From assembly GCF_040564635.1 (NCBI RefSeq), contig NZ_CP159837.1:4699001-4763000 (forward strand): 64,000 nt of DNA, read 5' to 3'. Origin of the DNA: Planktothricoides raciborskii GIHE-MW2. Its GTDB lineage: Bacteria; Cyanobacteriota; Cyanobacteriia; Cyanobacteriales; Laspinemataceae. The position numbers and the translations under genes are program-made. Below the pieces are notes generated by a model that saw only the letters and a list, made by a program, of their open reading frames with translations, had not been told where the DNA came from and did no database searches. This document shows positions 46,069 through 55,257 of this stretch, piece after piece. Every line of letters begins with the position of its first letter. The stretch's first letter is position 1.

Positions 46069-46200
46069 AGCCGCAGAATATGATATTAATAATAATAATG
46101 ATAATATTAATGATAATAGCCTGATGGTTCCGCATCGGGGAAAAGGGGGAGATCGGTCTCCCGACTCTTCTCATTTGATGCTTAAAGCTTGTGCATATTT

Positions 46201-46935
46201 TTAACGATGAACCGCAATGCGATCGCCTTGAATTTTTTTCACTGCCTGAGCCAGAGGTAAAGCGCGAATGCACCTTTGAAAAACATTGACTTGGTAAACT
46301 TTGCGTTGAGTAATATCTAGGGCAGTTAACCAACCACTATTAGAATTGTACACGCCCGTATCAATGCCAATCCATCCTTGACCGAGTGCAAGTTGTCCCG
46401 GTTCTATGCCCTTGAAAGTAAAGGTCATTGTATGACCAATGACAATTAATTTATCAGGGAAATACGGCTTAGACATTTGATGAAATTCGCTGCGAATCCA
46501 ACAGAAATCTTCCGGTCCTTGGGCTTTAATGGGCAGTTCCGGGTGAACTCCCGCATGAACCAACCAAATATCCCCTAAATCAATATAAGCCGGCAGAGTT
46601 CGCATCCATTCAATATCTTCCAGGATTTGTTGGGGGTTGCCATAACTCGCTACCGTGGTATGTCCACCACTGTAAAGCCAAGATTGGAATGCGGCTTTAT
46701 TAATTTTATTTTGACGCAAACTCTCCAGGAGGAGTTGTTCGTGGTTTCCTAATACGCATTGATAGGAACTTTCTTTGATAAATTTGACCACTTGGGCGCT
46801 CTTGGGTCCGCGATCGATTAAATCGCCGACAAAGTAAATTTGATCGCTTCGATCAGGGGCGATCGCCTCTAGTAACTTCATCAAACCGTCATAGTGGCCA
46901 TGCACGTCACCAATAAAAATACGTCGATCAGTCAT
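46201..46935 (-). CDS. PPP-family metallophosphatase (serine/threonine phosphatase-like)
   Basis: The 244 residues show the complete metallophosphatase signature set: GDVHGHYDGL, GDLIDRGPKS, GNHEQLL, and later His residues in VHAGVHPELP and VIGHTMTF. These bind a di-metal centre. Bacterial members dephosphorylate proteins or Ap4A; the short form here resembles the cyanobacterial protein serine/threonine phosphatases. ATG 46935 gives MTDRRIFIGDVHGHYDG. The gene converges on the HAD gene, with an ATAATAATAATG-rich spacer between; it is monocistronic. Confidence 0.9.
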   Translation of the reverse strand: MTDRRIFIGDVHGHYDGLMKLLEAIAPDRSDQIYFVGDLIDRGPKSAQVVKFIKESSYQCVLGNHEQLLLESLRQNKINKAAFQSWLYSGGHTTVASYGNPQQILEDIEWMRTLPAYIDLGDIWLVHAGVHPELPIKAQGPEDFCWIRSEFHQMSKPYFPDKLIVIGHTMTFTFKGIEPGQLALGQGWIGIDTGVYNSNSGWLTALDITQRKVYQVNVFQRCIRALPLAQAVKKIQGDRIAVHR

Positions 46936-47061
46936 ATTAATAAATTCTGCCTCCTAGATCGCCATCATCGGTAGTTGCACCAACAGTTTCACCACCGCAT
47001 CCCAACTTATCCGGGAAAAATTTAGCACCTGAATCGCACTCATATTTTTATTATGGCGCGA

Positions 47062-47799
47062 TCACTGGCTCAAAGCACGCAAAAACCGCTGAAGATTGGT
47101 TAGCAAACCGGGTTTTTTCCGTTGGGGTGTAGCTACTGGGGTCGCTTCAGTTTGATCCACCGATGGGGAAGTGCCTTTTTGTAATATCTCTTCTAAGACT
47201 TCTCCCACTGGTTTTTGGGTCGTTTCGGAAATCAGTTCATAGCCTTCTTCTTTTTCCAGCCAAACTTGCCAGGGGTTAGGGTAACAGCGAAATAGGGCCG
47301 CCCCTTCCAGAGGACGGATATAGTAGCAAGATTCAAAAGTGCTGATGAAGCGCTCCCGCAGTTGTCGGGCTGCGTAGCCAATGCCAATGGTGGTAATACT
47401 TTCTAGTTTAGGGATGAATAGCACCACGGGGCGATCGCCTGCTTGCTCACACATCTTTTCCAAATCATTCACTTCCACCGCAGACGGTTCAATAAAGAAA
47501 AATAGGCGATCGTCCGGTTGAATTTTGCCTTTGGGTTCCGTCATCCCCCGCACCACATAAGGGGTTTCACCCCAATCCCGTCGAGCCAAAGCCGCCGCCC
47601 CCGGATCGGGAAAATACACTTTCAGGTGCGAACCGTACTCTTCAAAGATGGGAATAAATTGATGAGCCGGATCCTGAACTTTCAACTCTGGAATCAGGAT
47701 TTCTACTTGCAGACGGTGCAAGCCATCTTTGAGAGCGGCAGTGGTCGCCGTCTTTGCTTGATCTAATGCCTCTTCAATACTGTTAGGGAGTGTCACCAT
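47062..47799 (-). CDS. DUF1995 protein (LPA3-like)
   Basis: The 245 residues match the DUF1995 family of cyanobacteria and plastids: VTLPNSIEEALDQAKTATTA, RLQVEILIPELK, VYFPDPGAAALARRDWG, LFFFIEPSAVEVNDLEKMCE and AALFRCYPNPWQVWLE. The Arabidopsis member LPA3 helps photosystem II assembly; a similar role here is inference. The last 40 residues are a low-conservation linker and a basic tail, RKKPGLLTNLQRFLRALSQ. ATG 47799 is well placed. It is probably cytosolic or thylakoid-associated. The nearest gene, the restriction-type gene upstream, is on the same strand 65 bases away. Confidence 0.85.
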   Translation of the reverse strand: MVTLPNSIEEALDQAKTATTAALKDGLHRLQVEILIPELKVQDPAHQFIPIFEEYGSHLKVYFPDPGAAALARRDWGETPYVVRGMTEPKGKIQPDDRLFFFIEPSAVEVNDLEKMCEQAGDRPVVLFIPKLESITTIGIGYAARQLRERFISTFESCYYIRPLEGAALFRCYPNPWQVWLEKEEGYELISETTQKPVGEVLEEILQKGTSPSVDQTEATPVATPQRKKPGLLTNLQRFLRALSQ

Positions 47800-47863
47800 A
47801 ATTTTACTTTATTTATTTTTAACTTTTAACTTGGCTTGGTTGGGTTTTGTGGGTTTTGAGACT

Positions 47864-48421
47864 TCAAGGACTAATTCTATATTGATTTCTTCTCTGCTTC
47901 AACCAAGCCTGCAAATCTACCCCAGTGGCTTGTTGAATATATTCATAAGTTTTTGCCCCGGTTTTAACCGTCCACCCTCCCTGAACACAAGCGGCGATCG
48001 CGTTCGGTAAATTATCCTCCCGAAGAATCAGCATGATCGGTTCATATCCTTTCTCTTGCAGCCTTGAGGCATAGTTCTTGAATTTCTTTAACGTGCCTGA
48101 ATCACCAGAACCAATTCTATACTTGGTATCAATGGCATGATTGCCAATTACTAAATCACATATCTCATCTTTTCCTTCTCGGATCCCCTCGGCAAAGTTC
48201 TCACACTTTTGCTGACACAATTCTTTAACCAAACGTTGCCAGCACATTCCCAACTCTCTGCCCCAATATTGTTTATTTTCCGCCTTCATCTCTTGAGTCA
48301 ATCCGAAGACTAGCATCAAATCATCTTCCTCGGCAGATTCCTCCCCAAAGAGTTTGGCCGAAAATGACTGTTGGTATTCTTGTAAAATCGCCTCTAAAGA
48401 TTTTGATTTAGGATCATTCAT
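47864..48421 (-). CDS. Putative type II restriction endonuclease
   Basis: The 185-residue protein overlaps the methyltransferase stop by four bases (ATGA), the usual layout of a restriction-modification pair. A PD-(D/E)XK-like active site can be seen: D89 in EICDLVIG and D98-x-K100 in AIDTKYRIGSGD, the GSGDSG loop being typical of several type II enzymes. The rest is unassigned: helical N-terminus (about 8-75) and a C-terminal ATGVDLQAWLKQRR. I cannot name the recognition sequence. Being the partner of a methylase and having the nuclease motif make the assignment likely. Confidence 0.78.
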   Translation of the reverse strand: MNDPKSKSLEAILQEYQQSFSAKLFGEESAEEDDLMLVFGLTQEMKAENKQYWGRELGMCWQRLVKELCQQKCENFAEGIREGKDEICDLVIGNHAIDTKYRIGSGDSGTLKKFKNYASRLQEKGYEPIMLILREDNLPNAIAACVQGGWTVKTGAKTYEYIQQATGVDLQAWLKQRRNQYRISP

Positions 48422-49749
48422 CGATTAGGCTTCTCCAAAACTACGATAGTGTCATGTTTGATACTCCCAGCCCATTCTAGATTTCTCGGTAAATTTAATT
48501 GCCGATTTTTCAAAATTAAATGAAATTTAAATTTTTCCTTAAATCCTACTTCATTCGCTAGATCAGTTAACAGAGAAGCTACGGGGATTTCTACGCCACA
48601 AATTTTACTGACATCTCCCATTGAAAAACAGTAGTAACCTCCGGGACGTAACCGCAAAAAACTACTTTGAAAATGCTGGATCATATCCATAAAATACTGA
48701 TAAACAACTCTAGCCCTGAGTTGATTTTGACCTTTACTTGCTTGATATTTTTTGCCCGTGTAAATATCCTCGATCAACCGATCTAAATTAGGATGTCCTG
48801 TTTCACCCAGTTCTTGACATTGTTTTTTAGGAATTCGTTCTGTGCCAATTTCTCTAGCATACAAATCTAATCTTTCTGTATTATTTTTCACCAATCCTAG
48901 CCAGTGTAATTCAAATTTTGCCGCCCAGACATAATCGATCGCATTAATATAAGGAGGAGAAGTCACGATCGCAGACGCACGAAAATCGCCGGTTAAATTT
49001 CTGGCATCATGCAAAGGTAATTCTTTTGCGGTCCCTTTTGATTCTTTGAAAATTGGTTGCCATTCTGCTACCGCATCAATGGCTTTATCTAAGTAAAACT
49101 GAAAATATCTAAAAACATCTTCTCTCGATCGCTGGGGAATTTCTGCAATATGAGTCCGACGGGCAGCCAGCAGCATTCCATCATTCATATTGGAAGTTTT
49201 TCTCACCGTGGAGGCGAAAGCTAACCAAAATAACGGTTGATTTTTTACATTAGATTTTGAAATCAAAGATTTGAGAATTTCTAAACCGGCTTGGACTGAC
49301 GGTTGAAACCAAAAATCTTTATTGCTAAAATTAACCGTATTCGGGGCAAATTTCTCCGCGATCGCTTCTCTCATCATCCTTGCCGCTTCTTCCCGCACTT
49401 CTGCCACCGCAAAATCACTTGTTTTAACCTGACAAATTAGCCGACTTAAAGGTTGATAATCCAACCAATAAACTGAGCAATCGTGTTTCAATGATTCAAT
49501 AATTGTTGTCCCAGAACCGGCAAATGGATCGAGAATATTCATTGAATTTTGAGCATACTTTTGTAAGAACCAACGAGGTATTTCGGGAATCGATTTGGCA
49601 GGTTGAAAACCTAAAGAGTAAATTTTTAATGGTTGATTTCTCGTCAACGAAATAAACGTATCATTTTCTAAGTCTATGGGGATATCCCCTTGAAAATGTT
49701 GGTAGGAAATAAACTGTGGTTCTACCTGAGTTACTCTGGTCTGGATCAT
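48418..49749 (-). CDS. DNA methyltransferase (N4-cytosine or N6-adenine type)
   Basis: The 443-residue enzyme has S-adenosylmethionine motif I DPFAGSGTT (74-82) ahead of the catalytic motif IV TSPPY (263-267), the order of the gamma-like class. TSPPY is most often found in N4-cytosine enzymes but also in N6-adenine ones. The region between (about 110-260) and after (about 285-400) should hold target recognition. A late GGYYCFSMGDVS segment fits motif VI. The gene precedes the putative endonuclease with an ATGA overlap, so the two are one operon that protects and cuts the same site. Confidence 0.88.
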   Translation of the reverse strand: MIQTRVTQVEPQFISYQHFQGDIPIDLENDTFISLTRNQPLKIYSLGFQPAKSIPEIPRWFLQKYAQNSMNILDPFAGSGTTIIESLKHDCSVYWLDYQPLSRLICQVKTSDFAVAEVREEAARMMREAIAEKFAPNTVNFSNKDFWFQPSVQAGLEILKSLISKSNVKNQPLFWLAFASTVRKTSNMNDGMLLAARRTHIAEIPQRSREDVFRYFQFYLDKAIDAVAEWQPIFKESKGTAKELPLHDARNLTGDFRASAIVTSPPYINAIDYVWAAKFELHWLGLVKNNTERLDLYAREIGTERIPKKQCQELGETGHPNLDRLIEDIYTGKKYQASKGQNQLRARVVYQYFMDMIQHFQSSFLRLRPGGYYCFSMGDVSKICGVEIPVASLLTDLANEVGFKEKFKFHLILKNRQLNLPRNLEWAGSIKHDTIVVLEKPNR

Positions 49750-49928
49750 AAGTTTTAAATAAGTTTAAAATTTAGGCAAAGTAAGTAATTTTATTGGTCA
49801 AAAGGTTGTCGTTCAAAAGGTCGTCAGGCCATTTGAATCACCAATAATTATAACCATAACCATAACCAACAACAACCAAAGAATCCCTACCCAACAACCA
49901 ACAACAACCAACAACCAACCAACAACCA
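49750..49928. repeat. CCAACAACAACC repeat spacer
   Basis: The right part (about 49850-49925) is ACCATAACC and CAACAACCAACAACC low-complexity DNA containing one CCAAAGAATCCCTACCC motif, as in other spacers. It separates the restriction-modification operon from the upstream cysteine desulfurase gene. Both genes are on the minus strand. Confidence 0.8.
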
Positions 49929-51134
49929 TTAACGAGCGATGCCGTGCAGCGGATCCCTTACGGGAATCGCGCATTCTGGCCTTAACCGTTGTAAAACTTG
50001 CTTAAATACCATTGCGGTCCAGTCAATATCCTCCACGGTGGTATGACGGCCTAAAGTCATGCGAATGGCGGCAGTGGCGGCTTGCGGCGAATATCCCATC
50101 GCCAACAAGACGGGACTGGGATTTAGTTGACCACTGCTGCAAGCGGATCCCGAACTAATGGCAATGCCCGCTAAATTCATTTGCCGAACTAAGGTTCTAC
50201 CACTGACCGCACCTGTTTCGGCTTGATAGGGCGAATTTTCTTGGAGGCAAAAGCTGACATGGTGGGGTAAACGGTGCAGCCGATCGCCTGTGGGGGTTAA
50301 ACCGGGAATATCCGCCAATTGGTCAAACAGGCGATCGCGCAAACTGCGTAACCGGGGGGTTTCCGCAGCCATGTCTGTCCTTGCCAACTCTGCCGCTACC
50401 CCAAAACCAGCGATCGCTGCCACTGCCTGAGTTCCCGATCGCCAGCCTCCTTCCTGACCGCCCCCACAAAGCCAGGGGACCAACTCCACCCCAGGGCGAA
50501 CATAAAGCGCCCCAGCCCCTTGGGGACCATAAAATTTATGACTGGACAAAGACAGCAAATCCACCGGCAACTGTTCTAAGTCCAAAGGCAAGCGACCCGC
50601 CACTTGTACCGCATCCGTATGAAATAAAACCCCGTGCGATCGGGCAATTTCCGCCAAAGCTTGAATCGGTTGTAGGGTTCCTACCTCACTTTGGCCATAA
50701 ATAATCGACACCAATACCGTATTTTCTTGAATCGCTGCGGTTAAATCTGCGGGATTAACTCGTCCCTGAGCATTCACCGGCAACCGAGTCACTTGCCACC
50801 CGGACTTTTCCAACCATTCCACCGGCTTACTCACTGCCGAATGTTCCACCTGAGAAATAATTAGATGTTGCGGTTGGGCATAACGTCGGGCCACCCCCAT
50901 AATCGCCAAATTATCCGACTCCGTGCCCCCAGAAGTAAACACGATCGCCTCTGGCACCACATTCAACAATGACGCCACCTGCATTCGGGCGACTTCCACC
51001 AAAGTGCTGGAACGTCCACCCCACTCGTGAATACTGGAGGGATTGCCCCACTGGTCAAGTAACGCGGTTTGCATAGCGGCGATCGCTTCCGCACGGGGGG
51101 GAGTTGTGGCGCTGTAATCTAAATAAATCTGCAT
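49929..51134 (-). CDS. Cysteine desulfurase (NifS/IscS type)
   Basis: The 401-residue PLP enzyme takes sulfur from cysteine for Fe-S clusters and thio-modifications. Motifs are YLDYSATTPPRAEAI at the start, FTSGGTESDNLAIMG, HTDAVQVAG (the Asp that pairs with PLP), the PLP Lys in LSLSSHKFYGPQGAG and the persulfide Cys in SSGSACSSG. This is the class I type (long loop with SSGSACSSG). The C-terminus is PVRDPLHGIAR. ATG 51134 gives MQIYLDYSATTP. It is not adjacent to isc, suf or nif genes, so it is a stand-alone copy. Confidence 0.94.
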   Translation of the reverse strand: MQIYLDYSATTPPRAEAIAAMQTALLDQWGNPSSIHEWGGRSSTLVEVARMQVASLLNVVPEAIVFTSGGTESDNLAIMGVARRYAQPQHLIISQVEHSAVSKPVEWLEKSGWQVTRLPVNAQGRVNPADLTAAIQENTVLVSIIYGQSEVGTLQPIQALAEIARSHGVLFHTDAVQVAGRLPLDLEQLPVDLLSLSSHKFYGPQGAGALYVRPGVELVPWLCGGGQEGGWRSGTQAVAAIAGFGVAAELARTDMAAETPRLRSLRDRLFDQLADIPGLTPTGDRLHRLPHHVSFCLQENSPYQAETGAVSGRTLVRQMNLAGIAISSGSACSSGQLNPSPVLLAMGYSPQAATAAIRMTLGRHTTVEDIDWTAMVFKQVLQRLRPECAIPVRDPLHGIAR

Positions 51135-51483
51135 CTTTTTCCTGGTTATCCGTTATCGGTTATTCGTTATTCGTTATTTGTTATTTAGCTGCAAATAACA
51201 AATAACAAACAACCAATAACAAACAACCATTAATTTAGATCGTCTAACTAAATCGTCCAGATTGGACCTGGACTAATGAACCTTAAAAGTCTATACAGAC
51301 TTTGTTGCCTGACTCTATGGAATCGATCGCAATTCCTATCAATAGAGTGCAAGAGTAAGCTCCTCTGGATAAAAATCTCGACAATTTGAGAGAAAAACCT
51401 CTGAGAAATCATCCGGACTGAGAGAGTTTGAGCGGCATTGATCATGGTTAATTGCTTGTTCATAATTCTGACACTTATTGTTT
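51135..51483. repeat. Intergenic region with a GTTATTTG hairpin
   Basis: GTTATTTGTTATTT (51173-51186) pairs perfectly with AAATAACAAATAAC (51193-51206) over a 6-base loop; GTTATTCGTTATTC and AACAAACAACC repeats flank it. The remaining 280 bases contain no supported gene. Short open frames on the minus strand overlap the end of the next gene and are not supported. Confidence 0.7.
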
Positions 51484-51885
51484 CTATCCACCGGGTTTGC
51501 ACACATTGTAATCCTCATGGGATAACACTGCTTGAGGAATCGCGATCGATCCATTATCGTGGCAAATCATCCGATAGTTGCGGGTCACGGGAATACTAAT
51601 AATTTGACGATTATGGCGCAAACGCTTACCGCCGAAATCTCGATAATTTCGTTGATCGTTAAGACCCGCGATAATATTTCGAGCTTTCAAAACCACGTAT
51701 TCCGGTAACTCTCTTAAATCAATGGGATCCGCTTCAAAGCTAGTTTCCCATTCGAGTTTTTGCTGTCTTTTTTCCGCTAGGGATCGAATGGCTTCCTCTT
51801 GTGCCGCTTTTAACTGGGCACAACGATGGCATATTTGACCATATCCCTTATGACCGCATGTAAATGTTTTTTTTCTTCTCGGCAT
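51484..51885 (-). CDS. Small zinc-binding protein (DUF7682-like) with a RelE-like C-terminal half
   Basis: The protein of about 133 residues begins MPRRKKTFTCGHKGYGQICH with a CxH...CxxC site (C10, H12, C19, C22) that should bind zinc; similar cyanobacterial proteins are grouped as DUF7682. The second half, from ELPEYVVLKARNIIAG through FGGKRLRHNRQIISIPVTRN and YRMICHDNGS to VLSHEDYN, has the strand pattern of ParE/RelE toxins, but the resemblance is only by eye. ATG 51885 is preferred over a start four codons upstream. No antitoxin gene is adjacent. Function unknown. Confidence 0.72.
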   Translation of the reverse strand: MPRRKKTFTCGHKGYGQICHRCAQLKAAQEEAIRSLAEKRQQKLEWETSFEADPIDLRELPEYVVLKARNIIAGLNDQRNYRDFGGKRLRHNRQIISIPVTRNYRMICHDNGSIAIPQAVLSHEDYNVCKPGG

Positions 51886-52544
51886 AAGTTTCACCAATCA
51901 ACTCAACAAGTCATTCTGATTGAGAATTAACACTTCTTAACAGGGAATCAGTCAAGCAGGACTTTTTGATTAAGTTTGTTATAGATTCATTGCGTTATGT
52001 AAAGTAAGGATTAGGAATCAACCACAATCCTCAACCGGACAATATTTCCGCATTGTTGAATCTAGACCGCCCTAAACAGGGCGAAATAACCTAACTTAAT
52101 TCTCAATAAGATTCCAGAGGTAATGAGTAATTACTCTTAATATACCTCTGTATATTTGGCGTAATGCCTAACCTAATCCTGTTTGACGAGCGCTGAGAGC
52201 GACACTTTACAGGTGGAAAGAATCAGCATTCTTTGTGCCGTAGCCGCAAGTCAGCAAGATACAAATATTATCGTACTCTAATTTCTGCACAAAGCAAGAT
52301 TTTTTCGGTGGTTTTTGTGTTAATCTCAGACAGTCGGTGGTGCTTGATTTTCTCAGGCGGCTTTCTCAGTCAGGCGATAAACCATCCACCCTGAAGAAAA
52401 GTGAGCCCAAGGTGCCGATTCCGAAAAAGTGCTGACCTGCCGAGGATCTTGATTTAATATCCTTAGCTGTGCCGGTAATTTTTCCAGCCAACCGATGATT
52501 CCAGCGGTTAACTTTTTCCCGATTTAAAGATATCTCCTTTGTTT
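51886..52544. other. Long intergenic region without a recognised gene
   Basis: This 659-base stretch separates the zinc-protein gene from the PLD lipoprotein gene; the two diverge. It contains a small GCCCTAAACAGGGC hairpin (52069-52082), an AGGTAATGAGTAATTACTCTTAATATACCTCTG inverted region of loose symmetry (about 52119-52152) and a stretch at 52195-52260 with AGAATCAGCATTCTTT symmetry that could be structured RNA. I cannot assign any known RNA family. A 62-codon frame at 52366-52554 is not supported. Confidence 0.45.
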
Positions 52545-54221
52545 GTGATCTCACGGATTTATCGGCGTATTTTCTGGACTGCCTTTCTGACAGTCACCGT
52601 CACAGGTTGTCAACGGTGTCAGGCACCAATTAGCCAGCCAAAGCCCCTTAGCCAGCTAAAGACTGCCCCACTGCCCCAAGACCCCTTTGTCCAGGTCTAT
52701 TTTAATCAGCATCAAGGGGCTGAGTATCAGGAACCCTTCAGACCCCAGCAGCGTTTTGGGGATGATTTGGAACAAGTGATGGTGGAGGCGATCGCCGCTG
52801 CCAATTCCACCGTCGAGGTAGCAGTGCAAGAGTTACGCTTGCCGAAAATTGCCGCTGCTTTGGTGGAACGTCATCAAGCGGGGGTGCAGGTGCGGGTGAT
52901 TTTGGAAAATAACTATAGTCGTCCTTTTAGTGATTTTACCCCTGGAGAGGTGCAAGCCCTGGATGAGCGATCGCGCCAACGTTATGAAGAATTTCGCCAG
53001 TTAGTAGATCGGAATGGGGACGGAAAACTTAGCCCCGATGAAATTGCCCAAGGAGATGCCCTGGTCATTTTGCGGCAAGGGGGAGTTGCGGCGATCGATG
53101 ACACCGCTGATGGGAGTAAGGGCAGTGGTTTAATGCATCATAAATTTGTGGTGGTGGATGGATCGACGGTAATTGTCACTTCCGCAAATTTCACCACCAG
53201 TGATATTCACGGGGATTTTCAGTCTCCGAGTAGTCGCGGTAATCCGAATAATTTATTGAAAATCAACAGTCCTGAACTCGCTACCAGGTTTCAGGAAGAG
53301 TTTAATCTGATGTGGGGTGATGGTCCGGGAGGTAAAACCGATAGTCGGTTTGGGGTGAAAAAACCGCCGCGTCAGATCGATCCTTTGCAGGTGGGCAATA
53401 ATCAGATTACGTTGCAATTTTCCCCCTCTGGGGCAAAAGTTCCTTGGGCCGAAAGTGCCAATGGTTTGATTGGCCAAACTTTGGCTACCGCAGCCACTTC
53501 CGTCGATCTAGCCTTGTTTGTTTTTGCGGAACAAAGGCTGGTGGATCTGCTGGAAACGCGCTATAGACAAGGGGTGATGGTGCGATCGCTCATCGATGCG
53601 AGTTTTGCCTATCGTGACTACAGCGAAGGTCTGGATATGTTAGGGGTAGCCTTGCCGGATCAAAAGTGTCGCTATCCCATCGATAACCAGCCCTGGCAAA
53701 ATCCCATTACCACGGTAGGCATTCCCCAACTGCCACCGGGAGATTTATTGCATCACAAATTTGCCGTTATCGACGGTGAAACCATCATTGCTGGTTCTCA
53801 TAATTGGTCAGCTAGTGCCAACTATAATAATGATGAAACTCTCTTAGTTATTACTAATCCCACGGTGGCGGCGCATTTTGTCCGAGAATTCGATCGCCTC
53901 TACGAAGGGGCAACCCTGGGAATTTCACCGAGTCTTCAGGAAAAAATTGACGAAGCAGCAAAAGATTGTCCCGCCCCGGTTTCACGGAATCAAGCGGAAG
54001 ATACCGGGTTATCAACCGGGTTATCAAGCAGTGCAAAAGTGAATGTAAATACGGCTACCCAGGAAGAATTAGAGACTTTACCAGGGGTCGGCCCAGTGTT
54101 AGCCCAACGAATTATTGCTGCGAGAAATAATCAACAGTTTAGTTCTTTGGCGGATTTGGATCGAGTGCCGGGAGTTGGGCCAAAGATGTTGGAAAATTTG
54201 CGCGATCGCGTCACATTTTAA
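52545..54221 (+). CDS. Lipoprotein with two PLD (HKD) motifs, an EF-hand and a ComEA-like HhH domain
   Basis: The protein of about 558 residues begins with a lipoprotein signal (IFWTAFLTVTVTGCQRCQAP). Two phospholipase D/nuclease half-domains follow, each with an intact HKD motif: HHKFVVVDGSTVIVTSANFT (about 205) and HHKFAVIDGETIIAGSHNWS (about 405). Inside the first half is an EF-hand loop, DRNGDGKLSPDE (about 155). The C-terminal 65 residues are a helix-hairpin-helix DNA-binding domain (NVNTATQEELETLPGVGPVL then LDRVPGVGPKML), like ComEA. The design suggests an exported, calcium-responsive, DNA-binding phosphodiesterase or nuclease; lipid hydrolysis is the alternative. No strong Shine-Dalgarno exists; GTG 52545 or TTG 52539 may start. 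It is monocistronic. Confidence 0.9.
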   Translation: MISRIYRRIFWTAFLTVTVTGCQRCQAPISQPKPLSQLKTAPLPQDPFVQVYFNQHQGAEYQEPFRPQQRFGDDLEQVMVEAIAAANSTVEVAVQELRLPKIAAALVERHQAGVQVRVILENNYSRPFSDFTPGEVQALDERSRQRYEEFRQLVDRNGDGKLSPDEIAQGDALVILRQGGVAAIDDTADGSKGSGLMHHKFVVVDGSTVIVTSANFTTSDIHGDFQSPSSRGNPNNLLKINSPELATRFQEEFNLMWGDGPGGKTDSRFGVKKPPRQIDPLQVGNNQITLQFSPSGAKVPWAESANGLIGQTLATAATSVDLALFVFAEQRLVDLLETRYRQGVMVRSLIDASFAYRDYSEGLDMLGVALPDQKCRYPIDNQPWQNPITTVGIPQLPPGDLLHHKFAVIDGETIIAGSHNWSASANYNNDETLLVITNPTVAAHFVREFDRLYEGATLGISPSLQEKIDEAAKDCPAPVSRNQAEDTGLSTGLSSSAKVNVNTATQEELETLPGVGPVLAQRIIAARNNQQFSSLADLDRVPGVGPKMLENLRDRVTF

Positions 54222-54733
54222 GTTTATCATATTAATAATTATTCAATATTTATTAAAACCAAATTAAACCAATTTTGCGATAATTACAATGGTGATTTTA
54301 CTGCAAAAAATGCGATCGCAACCCGAAGCGTTTCTACTGGAAAATTTTTGTAAATATTATTATATAATTATCAATTTCAAAATAATCCAGAGTCGGTTTT
54401 AACCGACTTGCTTGCGCTATTAGCCGGAGGTTTTAACCTCCGGCGGTTTATGTACCCCTGCAATTAACCGACGATTGCGGGGATTAAAGTTCGGCGGGGA
54501 TTAAAGTTCGGCGGGGATTAAAGTTCGGCGGGGATTAAAATCCCCGTAGGGGTCAACGGCCGTTGACCCCTACGGTCGGTTTTAACCGACTATTTTACCA
54601 ATTTGAAAAACTACTGCTACAATTTCAAGGTTTACTTTGATGCAAAAATTGCGATCGCAATGCTTGTGATCGCAACCCGAAGCGCCCCTGCTGTTGAATT
54701 TCTGTAAACAATATTTGTAAACAATATTATTTT
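54222..54733. repeat. Spacer with nested palindromes and a GGGGATTAAAGTTCGGC tandem
   Basis: This 512-base region has AGTCGGTTTTAACCGACT-type palindromes near 54392 and 54574, GCCGGAGGTTTTAACCTCCGGC at about 54424-54445 (11-bp arms), three tandem copies of a 17-bp GGGGATTAAAGTTCGGC unit at about 54478-54535, and a palindrome with arms GTAGGGGTCAACGG/CCGTTGACCCCTAC at 54546-54573. A TTGCGATCGCAA... repeat with CCCGAAGCG appears at both ends (54311 and 54648). No gene is present. Confidence 0.85.
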
Positions 54734-55054
54734 ATGGAAAAAATCTGGATTTGGGCTTTAGTATTATTCTGTGGTGGTTTGTTCACCTTTTGCGACTCTT
54801 TAAGCGCCAATTGGGGAAAAACCGGAGATTGGAAAAGCATGGCCGTGGTTTGTCTGCTTTCGCCCACAACTTATTTAATTTTTGGCATATTAAATCAGAA
54901 AATAGACCTGGGAATTGCCGGTTCTCTGGTAAATCTTCTGATTATGATTGGCACCGTTTTAGTGGGGATATTTTATTTTCACGAAGTTTTGACATCTACC
55001 CAACTTCTAGGGCTATTTTTGGCTTGTCTGGCCATTGTTTTACTTAACACTTAA
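54734..55054 (+). CDS. Small four-helix membrane protein, EamA/SMR-like
   Basis: The 106 residues form four hydrophobic segments (about 4-22, 33-53, 60-80 and 86-105) as in half-size drug/metabolite transporters. The late GIFYFHEVLTSTQLLGLFLA segment is typical of the EamA C-terminal helix pair. No substrate can be inferred. ATG 54734 gives MEKIWIWALVLFCGGLFTFC. It shares its plan with the protein at 26120-26461, though the two differ in sequence. It is isolated, between repeats and an antitoxin gene. Confidence 0.75.
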   Translation: MEKIWIWALVLFCGGLFTFCDSLSANWGKTGDWKSMAVVCLLSPTTYLIFGILNQKIDLGIAGSLVNLLIMIGTVLVGIFYFHEVLTSTQLLGLFLACLAIVLLNT

Positions 55055-55257
55055 ACCCGGAAATGCGATCGCTTCCTGCCGCCCCCTGCCGAACCCAGCC
55101 GCCCCTATTCCGGCAAAACCGGGAGACAGAAAAACTTATAGAAATATCAAGGATATTATATGGCTTGTATCGAGATCGGTATAAAAGCACTCTTGTCTAA
55201 TCCCTAGATTAAACTAGAAATAGATTGAATGCCTATTCAACAACTCCATCACCGACT

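Noticed and set aside
52195-52280. Riboswitch or known small RNA in the long spacer
   Set aside because: Some symmetry is visible, but none of the cobalamin, glnA, TPP or Yfr1 signatures could be found.
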